NCBI GenBank assembly: GCA_021205375.1
Contig: JAJPXR010000149.1
Span: 1 to 33,601 of the forward strand
Reading direction: 5' to 3'
DNA length: 33,601 nt
Source of the DNA: Clostridiales bacterium
Lineage (GTDB): Bacteria > Bacillota > Clostridia > Oscillospirales > Oscillospiraceae
Below are positions 8,136 to 17,033 of the stretch, piece by piece. The notes below the pieces were generated by a model. It was not told where the DNA came from. It searched no databases and saw nothing but the letters and a program-made list of their open reading frames with translations. A program made the position numbers and the translations under genes. The first letter of the stretch is position 1; the number at the start of each line of letters is the position of its first letter.

Positions 8136-9317
8136 ATGCCAAGTATTGCAAACGCAGCCCGAACCATGTTGGAGCAGACCATTATACCCTTTTGGAAGGC
8201 TCTGCGGGACGACGAATACGGCGGATACTACGGTCTGATGGACTACGACCTGTGCGTGAACCGACAGGCGGAGAAGGGTTGCATCCTGAACAGCCGTATC
8301 CTGTGGTTCTTCTCTGAGGCGGCGATCCTCACTGGCCGGGAGGATTTGTGCCGGGAGGCCGACCACGCCTATACTTTTCTGACAAGCCGCTGCTGGGATT
8401 GGACGAACGGCGGCATCTACTGGAGTGTGACCTATGACGGCAAGCCCCTGGACACCACCAAGCACACCTATAACCAGGCGTTTGCCATCTATGCCCTGTC
8501 CGCCTATTATCGCCTCACCGGGAACCCGGACGCCCTTTCCATGGCGTGGGAGCTGTTCCAACTGGTGGAACACCACTGCACCGACGCCGAGGGCTATCTG
8601 GAAGCCTTCACCGTAGACTGGCAGAGCGCCCCCAACGACAAACTCAGCGAGAACGGCGTACTGGCCGCCAAGACCATGAACACCCTGCTTCACGTCTTTG
8701 AGGGGTATGCCGGGTTGTATCAGGCCAGCGGCGCACCAGTGGTACGTCAGGCCATGGGACACATTCTGGTCCTCTACCGGGACAAAATTTATGACCCCAC
8801 GGCTCACCGCCTCCGGGTGTTCTTCGACGAACACTATCACTCCCTCATCGACCTGCACAGCTACGGCCACGATATTGAATGCAGTTGGCTCATCGACTGG
8901 GGGTGTGAGTTGATGGACGACCCGGCGCTGGCTGCGGAAATTCACACCATCGACCACGCTCTGGCGAACAAAATCTATCAGACCGCCTACCGAAACCACT
9001 CCCTGGCGACCGAGTGCGACCGGGGCGTGGTGGATACCACCCGCGTTTGGTGGGTACAGGCGGAGGCGGTGCTGGGGTTTGTGAACCAGTGGCAGAAGCA
9101 CCCGGAGGAAACGAAGTACCGGGACGCGGCGGCGGATATTTACCAGTACATTTGCCGCGTGATGGTGGACAAACGCCCCGGCAGCGAGTGGTTCTGGAGC
9201 GTGGACGAACATGGTACGCCCTACCAAAAGCCCATCGTAGAGCCGTGGAAATGCCCCTATCACAACGGGCGGATGTGTATCGAGCTGATCAGGAGGAACC
9301 CCAATGTCACAGTTTAA
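8136..9317 (+). CDS. N-acylglucosamine 2-epimerase family; predicted cellobiose/mannobiose 2-epimerase
   Basis: (alpha/alpha)6-barrel signature text: [68 protein letters not shown]. The internal ATG at 8136 is the realistic start; the ORF-track extension to 7917 overlaps GH130. Confidence 0.9.
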   Translation: MPSIANAARTMLEQTIIPFWKALRDDEYGGYYGLMDYDLCVNRQAEKGCILNSRILWFFSEAAILTGREDLCREADHAYTFLTSRCWDWTNGGIYWSVTYDGKPLDTTKHTYNQAFAIYALSAYYRLTGNPDALSMAWELFQLVEHHCTDAEGYLEAFTVDWQSAPNDKLSENGVLAAKTMNTLLHVFEGYAGLYQASGAPVVRQAMGHILVLYRDKIYDPTAHRLRVFFDEHYHSLIDLHSYGHDIECSWLIDWGCELMDDPALAAEIHTIDHALANKIYQTAYRNHSLATECDRGVVDTTRVWWVQAEAVLGFVNQWQKHPEETKYRDAAADIYQYICRVMVDKRPGSEWFWSVDEHGTPYQKPIVEPWKCPYHNGRMCIELIRRNPNVTV

Positions 9318-10560
9318 GTTACACCCCGAATACCTGCGCCAGAAGGAGCGTCAGGAGGCCCTGCTTGCCGCTCAAAACCACAAGACCGACTTCTACAACG
9401 GCATTTATGACCGCTGGGAGAACCCGGTGTTGACCAGAGACCACGTTCCCCTGGAGTGGCGGTATGACCTGAACCCCGTCACCAATCCCTATTTCATGGA
9501 GCGGCTGGGGGTCAACGCCGTGATGAACGCCGGGGCCATCTATCTGAACGGGAAATACTGCCTGGTGGTCCGGGTGGAGGGCAACGACCGCAAGAGCTTT
9601 TTTGCTGTGGCGGAGAGCGACAGCCCGGTGGAGGGCTTCCGCTTCCGGGAAAAACCGGTGATTCTGCCGTCAAGCGGCACTTCCGGGGCCTTGCCCCTCC
9701 GCCGTCAAGCGGCACTTCCGCTGCGCTCCCTGCCTGTGCCCGACACCTGCGCCCAGGAGACCAACGTCTATGATATGCGCCTGACCCGGCATGAGGACGG
9801 GTGGATCTACGGGGTGTTCTGTTCCGAGCGGAAGGCGGACAGCGTCAATGATCTGTCCGCCGCCGTTGCCTCCGCTGGCATCGTCCGTACCAAAGACTTG
9901 GACACTTGGGAGCGGCTGCCCAACCTGGTGACGCTGCGCAGCCCACAGCAGCGGAACGTGGCCTTGCTGCCGGAGTTTGTGGATGGGCAGTACGCCTTCT
10001 ATACCCGGCCTATGGACGACTTTATCGAAACCGGAAGCGGAGGAGGCATCGGCTTTGGCCTCTGCCCGGACATTACCCACCCGGTCATTGATGAGGAGAT
10101 CATCACCAGCCCCCGCCGCTACCACACCATCACCGAAGCCAAAAACGGCGAGGGGGCCACGCCCATCAAGACCGAGCGGGGCTGGCTCCACATCGCCCAC
10201 GGGGTGCGGAATACCGCCGCTGGGCTGCGGTACGTCCTCTATGTGTTCGTCACCGACCTGCGGGAACCGTGGAAGGTCATCGCCGAACCCTCCGGTTTCC
10301 TCCTGGCCCCCAGAGGCTGGGAACGGGTGGGGGATGTCAGCAACGTGGTGTTCTCCAACGGGGCCATTGCGGAAGCGGATGGCAGCCTCTGGATCTACTA
10401 CGCCGCCAGCGACACCCGGCTCCATGTGGCCTCCACCACCGTAGACAAGCTGCTGGACTTCGCTTTCCACACCCCCGCGGACCCCCTGCGCAGCGGGGAC
10501 TGCGTGGCCCAGCGGTGCCAGCTCATTGACAACAATCTGCAATATCTCGGCAAATTATAA
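9304..10560 (+). CDS. GH130 family; predicted 4-O-beta-D-mannosyl-D-glucose phosphorylase, carrying an in-frame repeat insertion
   Basis: [117 protein letters not shown]. Confidence 0.9.
   Translation: MSQFKLHPEYLRQKERQEALLAAQNHKTDFYNGIYDRWENPVLTRDHVPLEWRYDLNPVTNPYFMERLGVNAVMNAGAIYLNGKYCLVVRVEGNDRKSFFAVAESDSPVEGFRFREKPVILPSSGTSGALPLRRQAALPLRSLPVPDTCAQETNVYDMRLTRHEDGWIYGVFCSERKADSVNDLSAAVASAGIVRTKDLDTWERLPNLVTLRSPQQRNVALLPEFVDGQYAFYTRPMDDFIETGSGGGIGFGLCPDITHPVIDEEIITSPRRYHTITEAKNGEGATPIKTERGWLHIAHGVRNTAAGLRYVLYVFVTDLREPWKVIAEPSGFLLAPRGWERVGDVSNVVFSNGAIAEADGSLWIYYAASDTRLHVASTTVDKLLDFAFHTPADPLRSGDCVAQRCQLIDNNLQYLGKL
9666..9733 (-). repeat. REP-like palindromic repeat, copy A, inside GH130 coding sequence
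   Basis: Reverse complement GCAGGGAGCGCAGCGGAAGTGCCGCTTGACGGCGGAGGGGCAAGGCCCCGGAAGTGCCGCTTGACGGC is 63/68 identical to copy B. Confidence 0.9.
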
Positions 10561-10605
10561 CGAATAGGATTCAAACACACAGGGCAGCAGACAGGAGGAA
10601 CACGA

Positions 10606-11238
10606 ATGAAAACCAAAACGAGTCTAAATGACAACGCTTTTTTCCGGGCCATGGGCACCGTGGGAGATTTGGTGGTGCTGAACCTCCTGTGGCTGCTGTG
10701 CTGTCTGCCGGTGGTCACGGTGGGAGCTTCTACTGCCGCTCTGTTCCACGTCACCGGTAAAATGGCCGCCGGGGAAGCCACTGTAGTCTGGCGGGACTTC
10801 CTCGGATTTTGCCGGCGGGAGTGGAAAAGCACTACAAAGGTCTGGCTCCCTCTGCTGGCCTTTGGCCTGCTGGTGGCGGCAGATCTCTACATCGGCGGGC
10901 ACACTGCCAGCGCCCTGGGCGGACTGCTGACGGCGGGAGCGGTCATCTTCGGTCTGCTGTGGCTGTGCGCGACCACCTGGAGCTTTGCACTGCTGGGCCG
11001 GTTCCAGTACCGGCGGGGGCGGGAAGTCCTCCGGGACGCCCTGGCTCTGGCCGCCGCCAACCTGCCCACTACGTTGGTGGCTGTGGTGCTGGCGCTGCTG
11101 GTCCCCGCTCTGCTGCTGCTGGCGTTCTCAGTGTTCGTCTACCTGCTGCCCTTCTTCCTGTTGGCGGGAGGCAGCGCCGCCAGCCTGATTTTGGCGGTTT
11201 CCATGCGTCCGACCTTTGCGCACATGGAAAACAGATGA
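10606..11238 (+). CDS. YesL/DUF624 family membrane protein
   Basis: Multi-TM, FFRAMGTVGDLVVLNLLWLLCCLPVVTVGASTAALFHV typical of the family. Confidence 0.85.
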   Translation: MKTKTSLNDNAFFRAMGTVGDLVVLNLLWLLCCLPVVTVGASTAALFHVTGKMAAGEATVVWRDFLGFCRREWKSTTKVWLPLLAFGLLVAADLYIGGHTASALGGLLTAGAVIFGLLWLCATTWSFALLGRFQYRRGREVLRDALALAAANLPTTLVAVVLALLVPALLLLAFSVFVYLLPFFLLAGGSAASLILAVSMRPTFAHMENR

Positions 11239-11293
11239 TGCAGAACCTGTAACTCCCATTGCCCATCCTTCATTGACAACGAGGAATACGCCT

Positions 11294-13558
11294 ATGATGA
11301 CCATTTCCAACGGATTACTCACCCTTCACACCGCCCACACCACTTACCAGATGACAGTGGACGCAGACGGCAGGCTTTGCCACAATTGGTACGGCTGCAA
11401 AACCGAAGAAAACCTGTGGGACAGCCGACCCACCCACGCCTTTGACCCCGGTTGCTGGCCCGACCAGCTCCCGCTGGAGTGCGCCGGGCCGGGCCTGGGG
11501 GACAACCGGCTCCCCTCTGTCCTCCCGGAGTACGCCGACGGGTCCAGAGCGGCAGATTTCCGCTTTGTTCGGGCGGAGGTGCGCCCCGGAAAGTACGCCC
11601 TGCCCGGTCTGCCTAATTTCCGTCTGGGGTCCCCGCCGAACCCGCAAGGCGGGTTTGGTGGGGAGAGGAGCCGCAGCGAAATGAACGAGACCTGCCGCTT
11701 GCGGCGGGGCGAGGGATATGGAGCTTGCGGCGACGACCGGCAAGGGGCAGGCGTGGAGACGCTGGCTGTCACCCTGCGGGACGCGGCAGGGTTGGAGGCA
11801 GAGCTGCTCTACAGCGTGTATGAGGACTGCGACCTCATCACCCGCGCCGTCTTTTACACCAACCGCAGTGAAGCGCCCATCAAGCTCCATCAGGCCGGTT
11901 CCCTGTGCCTGGATTTCGACCAGCAACAGTTGGACCTGATGACCTTCGATGGGGTTTGGGCCGGAGAACACCTGGCCCAGCGGCGGCCCATTTTCTCCGG
12001 TGTGCAGAGCGTGGGAAGTACGCGGGGCATCCCCGGCCACGCACACAACCCCGCCGCCATTTTGTGCAGACCGGACACCGGGGAGACCTGCGGCGACTGC
12101 TGGGGGTTCGCCCTGGTGTACAGCGGCAGCTTTCTCATTCAGGCGGAGCGGGGCGAGGCGGGTATCCGCCTGACGATGGGCGTCCACCCCCAGCACTTCT
12201 GTTGGACGCTGGAGCCGGGGGAGAGCTTCGCCGCGCCGGAGGTGGCGATGGCGTTTTCTGACCAGGGACTGGGAGAACTGAGCCGCCGGTTCCACAGTGC
12301 CATCCGTCGGCATCTGCTGCCGCCCCGGTGGAGCGACCCGGAGGCACCCCGGCCTGTCCTGCTCAATAGCTGGGAAGCCTGCTACTTCGACTTCAATGAA
12401 AACAAGCTGTTGGAATTGGCTCAGGCCGCGAAGGAGGCGGAAATCGACCTGTTTGTGCTGGATGACGGCTGGTTCCAAAACCGAAACAGTACAGAGGCCG
12501 GGCTTGGGGACTGGACGGCGGACCCCCGAAAACTGCCGGAGGGATTGCCGGGCCTCTGCAAAAAGCTGAACGCCCTGGGGCTGGATTTTGGCCTGTGGGT
12601 GGAGCCGGAGGCGGTCAGTCCCAACAGCGACCTCCATCGGGCGCACCCGGACTGGGTGCTGGAAATCCCTGGCCGGGAGACGCTGGAGATACGGCATCAG
12701 TACAATCTGGATTTGAGCCGTGAGGATGTCCGGGAGGGCATCTGGCAGCAGCTCAGAGCGCTGTTGGACAGTTGCCCCATCCGCTACTTGAAGTGGGACA
12801 TGAACCGGAGTTTGGCAAACGTGTACAGCGCGGCGCTGCCGCCGGAGCGCCAGGGGGAGGTCTATCACCGGTATGTGCTGGGGCTGTATGACCTCCAGCA
12901 GCGGCTGACCCGGACTTACCCTGACCTGCTGCTGGAGAACTGTGCCAGCGGCGGGGGTCGGTACGACTGCGGGATGCTCTACTACTCTCCCCAAATCTGG
13001 TGCAGCGACAATACCGACGCCCGCTCCCGGCTGGGCATCCAGCACGGCACTTCGTACCTCTACCCCGCCTGCACCATGGGAGCGCACTTTTCCACTGTCC
13101 CCAACCACAACACCGGGCGCACCGCCTCGGTGGAGGCGCGGATGGCGCTGGCCCTCAGCGGCACCTTTGGGTTTGAACTGGACCTGACCCGGTATGCCCA
13201 GGAGGAGCGTCAGGAACTGGCCGTTTACGTTCGCTGGTATCGCGCGCACGGAGCGCTGGTGCGGGGCGGCGACCTGTACCGGCTGATTGCCCCGGAGGAA
13301 GCGGACAGCGGCGGGGCCTGGATGTTTGTCAGCCCGGACCGGACCGAGGCGGCGGTGTTCGCCGTGGGGACCGCCTTGGGGGACGGCCTTCGGCCCCGGC
13401 TCCTCCTTCAGGGGCTGGAGGAACACGCCGTTTACGCAGACGAGGATGGCGCACAGTACACCGGTGGGCAACTGCTGCGGCAGGGCCTCCCTCTCCCCGG
13501 CGCGTGGGGAGAGGTACCGGGCTGCATCTGGTATTTGAAACAGATTGAGAGGGAATGA
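11294..13558 (+). CDS. GH36 alpha-galactosidase
   Basis: PRPVLLNSWEACYFDFNENKLLELAQAAKEAEIDLFVLDDGWF; YLKWDMNRS (nucleophile); LLENCASGGGRYDCGMLYYSPQIWCSDNTDA; TMGAHFSTVPNHNTGR. Start refined from 11216 to 11294. Confidence 0.95.
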   Translation: MMTISNGLLTLHTAHTTYQMTVDADGRLCHNWYGCKTEENLWDSRPTHAFDPGCWPDQLPLECAGPGLGDNRLPSVLPEYADGSRAADFRFVRAEVRPGKYALPGLPNFRLGSPPNPQGGFGGERSRSEMNETCRLRRGEGYGACGDDRQGAGVETLAVTLRDAAGLEAELLYSVYEDCDLITRAVFYTNRSEAPIKLHQAGSLCLDFDQQQLDLMTFDGVWAGEHLAQRRPIFSGVQSVGSTRGIPGHAHNPAAILCRPDTGETCGDCWGFALVYSGSFLIQAERGEAGIRLTMGVHPQHFCWTLEPGESFAAPEVAMAFSDQGLGELSRRFHSAIRRHLLPPRWSDPEAPRPVLLNSWEACYFDFNENKLLELAQAAKEAEIDLFVLDDGWFQNRNSTEAGLGDWTADPRKLPEGLPGLCKKLNALGLDFGLWVEPEAVSPNSDLHRAHPDWVLEIPGRETLEIRHQYNLDLSREDVREGIWQQLRALLDSCPIRYLKWDMNRSLANVYSAALPPERQGEVYHRYVLGLYDLQQRLTRTYPDLLLENCASGGGRYDCGMLYYSPQIWCSDNTDARSRLGIQHGTSYLYPACTMGAHFSTVPNHNTGRTASVEARMALALSGTFGFELDLTRYAQEERQELAVYVRWYRAHGALVRGGDLYRLIAPEEADSGGAWMFVSPDRTEAAVFAVGTALGDGLRPRLLLQGLEEHAVYADEDGAQYTGGQLLRQGLPLPGAWGEVPGCIWYLKQIERE
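11631..11710. repeat. Hairpin-rich in-frame insertion inside GH36 (D element)
   Basis: 15-bp stem CCCCGCCGAACCCGC-AAG-GCGGGTTTGGTGGGG (11631-11663, two G-T pairs) plus GCCGC-TT-GCGGC (11694-11705); encodes low-complexity sequence between conserved GH36 blocks. Confidence 0.6.
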
Positions 13559-15243
13559 CCATGAGCAACGCAACAGAACAGTATCTGCGGTGGCGTTCGC
13601 AGACGGATTTAGACCCGGAACTGGCTTCGGAATTGGCGGAGATACAGAATGACGAGGCGGAAATCAGTGACCGCTTTTACCGGGAACTGGCCTTTGGCAC
13701 CGGCGGTCTGCGGGGGATCATCGGCGCAGGAACCAACAGGATGAATGTTTACACCGTCCGCAAGGCCACCCAGGGCTTGGCCGACTACCTGAACGGGACG
13801 AGCCTTCCCAAATCGGTGGCCATCGCCTACGACAGCCGCATCAAAAGCGACCGGTTCGCACGGGAGACCGCTCAGGTGTTGGCGGCCAACGGCATCACCG
13901 CCTACCTCTACCCCCGGCTGGAGCCAACCCCCGCTCTGAGCTGGGCCGTGCGGTATCTGGGCTGTGGGGCTGGAGTCTGCGTCACCGCCAGCCACAATCC
14001 CGCCCAGTACAACGGCTACAAGGTCTATGGGGCCGACGGCTGCCAGATCACATTGGAGACGGTGTCCAAAATCCAGGGCTGTATCGAACAGGTGGACTGC
14101 TTCCGGGATGTCAAAAGGTTGGACTTTGCCGCTGCGCTAGAGACGGGAACCATCCAATTCATCCCGGAGGACTGCCTGAACGCCTTTTTAGACGCAGTTC
14201 TGGCCCAACGGGTGGGGGACGGCGCGGGGATCTCCGATTTGAAGCTGGTCTACACGCCGCTCAATGGCAGCGGCCTGGAGTGCGTCACCCGGCTGCTGAA
14301 AAAGCTGGGCGTCACTCAGGTGACAATCGTGCCGGAGCAGGAGCAGCCGGACGGAACATTTCCCACCTGCCCCTATCCCAACCCGGAAATTCGGGAGGCC
14401 ATGGAAAAAGGGCTGGAGCTGTGCAACAAAATAAAGCCCGACCTGCTGCTGGGCACCGACCCGGACTGTGACCGCTGCGGCGTGGCCGTTCCCGATGGCA
14501 AGGGCGGTTACAAATTACTCACCGGCAACGAGTTGGGCGTTCTTCTGCTGGACTACGTCTGTCGCACCCGACGAGGGTTGGGAACCATGCCGAAAAATCC
14601 GGTGGCAGTGACCACCATCGTCTCTACTCCTATGGCAGACCCCGTGGCGGCGAAGTATGGCGTGGAGCTGCGGCGCACCCTCACCGGTTTTAAGTTCATC
14701 GGAGAGCAAATCGGTCTGCTGGAGAAAGAGGGCCACCCGGAACGGTATCTCTTTGGATTTGAGGAGAGCTACGGTTACCTCTCCGGCCCTCACGTCCGGG
14801 ACAAAGACGCGGTGAACGCCGCTCTGCTGGTCTGCGAGGCCGCCGGATGGTACGCCGGACAGGGGAAAACCCTGCTGGATGGCCTGAACGACCTGTATGC
14901 TGAATTTGGATGCTATCGCAGCGCGCTCCACAGCTTCGCCTTTCCGGGGGCCGACGGCATGGCACATATGGGCCAGCTGATGCGGCGCCTGCGGGAAAAT
15001 CCCCCGATTGCCTTCGCCGGAGTATCCGTGGAACGGGTGGTAGACTATCATGCAGGCGGAACCGGACTGCCCAAAGCGGACGTGCTGGAGTTCCGGCTGG
15101 CGGGCGGAGCCAAGGTCACGGTGCGGCCCTCCGGCACGGAGCCGAAGCTGAAAATGTACCTGTCCGCCGTGGCGGATACAGAGGAACAGGCAGTCGAACT
15201 GCTTGAGCGGCTGGCAGCGGCTGCCGCCGATCAGATGCAATAA
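13555..15243 (+). CDS. Phospho-sugar mutase (phosphoglucomutase/phosphomannomutase)
   Basis: FGTGGLRGIIGAGTNRMN; GVCVTASHNPAQYNGYKVYG (catalytic Ser); GTDPDCDRCGVAV; FGFEESYGYL; VRPSGTEPKLKMY. ATGA overlap with GH36. Confidence 0.94.
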   Translation: MTMSNATEQYLRWRSQTDLDPELASELAEIQNDEAEISDRFYRELAFGTGGLRGIIGAGTNRMNVYTVRKATQGLADYLNGTSLPKSVAIAYDSRIKSDRFARETAQVLAANGITAYLYPRLEPTPALSWAVRYLGCGAGVCVTASHNPAQYNGYKVYGADGCQITLETVSKIQGCIEQVDCFRDVKRLDFAAALETGTIQFIPEDCLNAFLDAVLAQRVGDGAGISDLKLVYTPLNGSGLECVTRLLKKLGVTQVTIVPEQEQPDGTFPTCPYPNPEIREAMEKGLELCNKIKPDLLLGTDPDCDRCGVAVPDGKGGYKLLTGNELGVLLLDYVCRTRRGLGTMPKNPVAVTTIVSTPMADPVAAKYGVELRRTLTGFKFIGEQIGLLEKEGHPERYLFGFEESYGYLSGPHVRDKDAVNAALLVCEAAGWYAGQGKTLLDGLNDLYAEFGCYRSALHSFAFPGADGMAHMGQLMRRLRENPPIAFAGVSVERVVDYHAGGTGLPKADVLEFRLAGGAKVTVRPSGTEPKLKMYLSAVADTEEQAVELLERLAAAAADQMQ

Positions 15244-15255
15244 GGAGATGGAAGT

Positions 15256-16845
15256 ATGCTGACTATGCAGGCAGGGAGCGTAGCGGAAGTGCTGCTCGAC
15301 GGCGGAGGGGCAAAGCCCCGGAAGTGCCGTTTGACGGCGAGCGCTGTATTTTCTAACCATATGGTACTCCAACGGCAAAAGCCCATCCCCGTCTGGGGAC
15401 AGGGTACCCCTGGCGCACAGGTGACTGTCACCCTGGCCGATGAACGGAAAACCACTGTCGTTGGGCCGGACGGATGCTGGTACCTCACCCTTGCCCCACG
15501 GGAGGCGGGAACCGGCCTCACCCTGACCGTGGAAAGCAAAGGCCAGCAGTTGACCTGCACCGACGTAGCCGTGGGCGAGGTGTGGTTTGCCGGGGGGCAG
15601 AGCAACATGGAGCTGCCGCTCCGGGACTGCAAAAACGGAAGGCGAGAGGTGGCAGACAGCGACTACCCCTCTATCCGCTTTTACAACGTCCCCCAGCGGG
15701 CGGTGTTGGACGAGGAAGCAGAGAGTACATGGAAAGTCTGCGCCCCCTCGACCAGCGGGGACATGAGCGCCGTGGCCTATTTCTTCGCCCGACAGCTCAG
15801 CCAGACCCAGGGAGTCCCCGTGGGCATCATCGGCTGCTATTGGGGCGGTACCTCAATTAGCTGCTGGATGAGCCGACAGCAGTTGGAAAAGACCGCAGCG
15901 GGGCAGAAATACCTCAATGACTACGCAGCACTGGTGGGGGACAAGACCGATGAACAGTACGCCGCCGAGATGGAACGCTACAACGCAGAATACCAGGCGT
16001 GGCAAGCCCGCATTGACCAACGCCGGGCGGCGGAGCCGACGGTGACCTGGCCGGTGCTGAACGAGGAATGTGGTCTCTGCCCTTGGCCCCAGCCTGCGGG
16101 CAACCAGTCCCCCTTCCGGCCCGCCGGACTGTACGAGACGATGGTGCAACGGGTGACGCCCTACGCTATTCGTGGCTTTTTGTACTACCAGGGCGAGGAG
16201 GACGAGGCCAGACACGCCACCTACGATGTGATGATGGCCAGCCTCATCGACCAGTGGCGCACGGACTGGCGGGACGACGAACTGCCCTTCCTGTTTGTGC
16301 AGCTGCCCATGTACTGCTCCAGAGAGGAATATCAAAATCACCAGGACAGCAAGCACTGGGCCATGATGCGGGACCAGCAGATGAAAGTCAGCCGGACAGT
16401 GGCCAACACCGGCCTTGCGGTGCTCACCGACTGCGGCGAGTTCGACAACATCCACCCCCTGGACAAGCAGACGGTGGGCCATCGCCTGGCACTCCAGGCC
16501 CGGAAAAAGGTTTACGGCGAGGACGTGGTCGCGGATGCACCCGTGATGGCGCAGACCCGCCCCACAGAGGACGGCGGCATGGAGGTGCGTTTCCGGCATA
16601 CCGGCGGCGGCTTGTCCGTCCGGGGAGACTGCCTGGAGGGGTTCCAGTTGGCCGGGGCGGATGGGTTTTTTTATCCCGCTCGCGGCAGCGTCCAGGCAGA
16701 CCGGGTGCTGCTCCACAGCGCCCAGGTGTCCGCGCCGGTCTATGTGCGCTATGCCTGGACCAACTTTGGCCCGGCCACCCTGTACGGGGCCTCCGGCCTG
16801 CCCGCCGCGCCCTTCCGCACAGATGAATTTCCCATTGAAGGGTAA
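15256..16845 (+). CDS. SGNH/SASA-type carbohydrate acetylesterase (sialate O-acetylesterase-like), cytoplasmic
   Basis: FSNHMVLQRQKPIPVWGQGTPG; VWFAGGQSNMELPL (GQSN block); IIGCYWGGTSISCWM; FLYYQGEEDE; DNIHPLDKQTVGHRLA; no signal peptide. Confidence 0.88.
   Translation: MLTMQAGSVAEVLLDGGGAKPRKCRLTASAVFSNHMVLQRQKPIPVWGQGTPGAQVTVTLADERKTTVVGPDGCWYLTLAPREAGTGLTLTVESKGQQLTCTDVAVGEVWFAGGQSNMELPLRDCKNGRREVADSDYPSIRFYNVPQRAVLDEEAESTWKVCAPSTSGDMSAVAYFFARQLSQTQGVPVGIIGCYWGGTSISCWMSRQQLEKTAAGQKYLNDYAALVGDKTDEQYAAEMERYNAEYQAWQARIDQRRAAEPTVTWPVLNEECGLCPWPQPAGNQSPFRPAGLYETMVQRVTPYAIRGFLYYQGEEDEARHATYDVMMASLIDQWRTDWRDDELPFLFVQLPMYCSREEYQNHQDSKHWAMMRDQQMKVSRTVANTGLAVLTDCGEFDNIHPLDKQTVGHRLALQARKKVYGEDVVADAPVMAQTRPTEDGGMEVRFRHTGGGLSVRGDCLEGFQLAGADGFFYPARGSVQADRVLLHSAQVSAPVYVRYAWTNFGPATLYGASGLPAAPFRTDEFPIEG
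15271..15338 (+). repeat. REP-like palindromic repeat, copy B, inside acetylesterase coding sequence near the start codon
   Basis: GCAGGGAGCGTAGCGGAAGTGCTGCTCGACGGCGGAGGGGCAAAGCCCCGGAAGTGCCGTTTGACGGC. Confidence 0.9.
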
Positions 16846-16850
16846 ATTTC

Positions 16851-17014
16851 AGGGAAGCTCTGATTAAATGGCACTGGATGGCTGGGCGAGCAAATTTTGC
16901 GCAAATCGAGGCGTGAAATCGCAGGAATACTGGATGTATTTCAAGATTTCACAACGAAGAGTTGCACGAAAGATGCCGCTCAGACGCCAGAAGGTATTTA
17001 ATCAAAGGTTCCTT
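16851..17014. mobile_element. 164-bp MITE-like element
   Basis: Terminal inverted repeats AGGGAAGCTCTGATTAAAT / ATTTAATCAAAGGTTCCTT (16/19 match when complemented); lies exactly in the intergenic gap. Confidence 0.7.
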
Positions 17015-17033
17015 AGAACAAGGAGCAAAGCGT

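Noticed and set aside
8064-9263. 399-aa minus-strand ORF
   Set aside because: Antisense to the 2-epimerase; no coherent protein family.
11315-13573. 752-aa minus-strand ORF antisense to GH36
   Set aside because: Antisense of a gene with all GH36 motifs; product has no recognisable domain.
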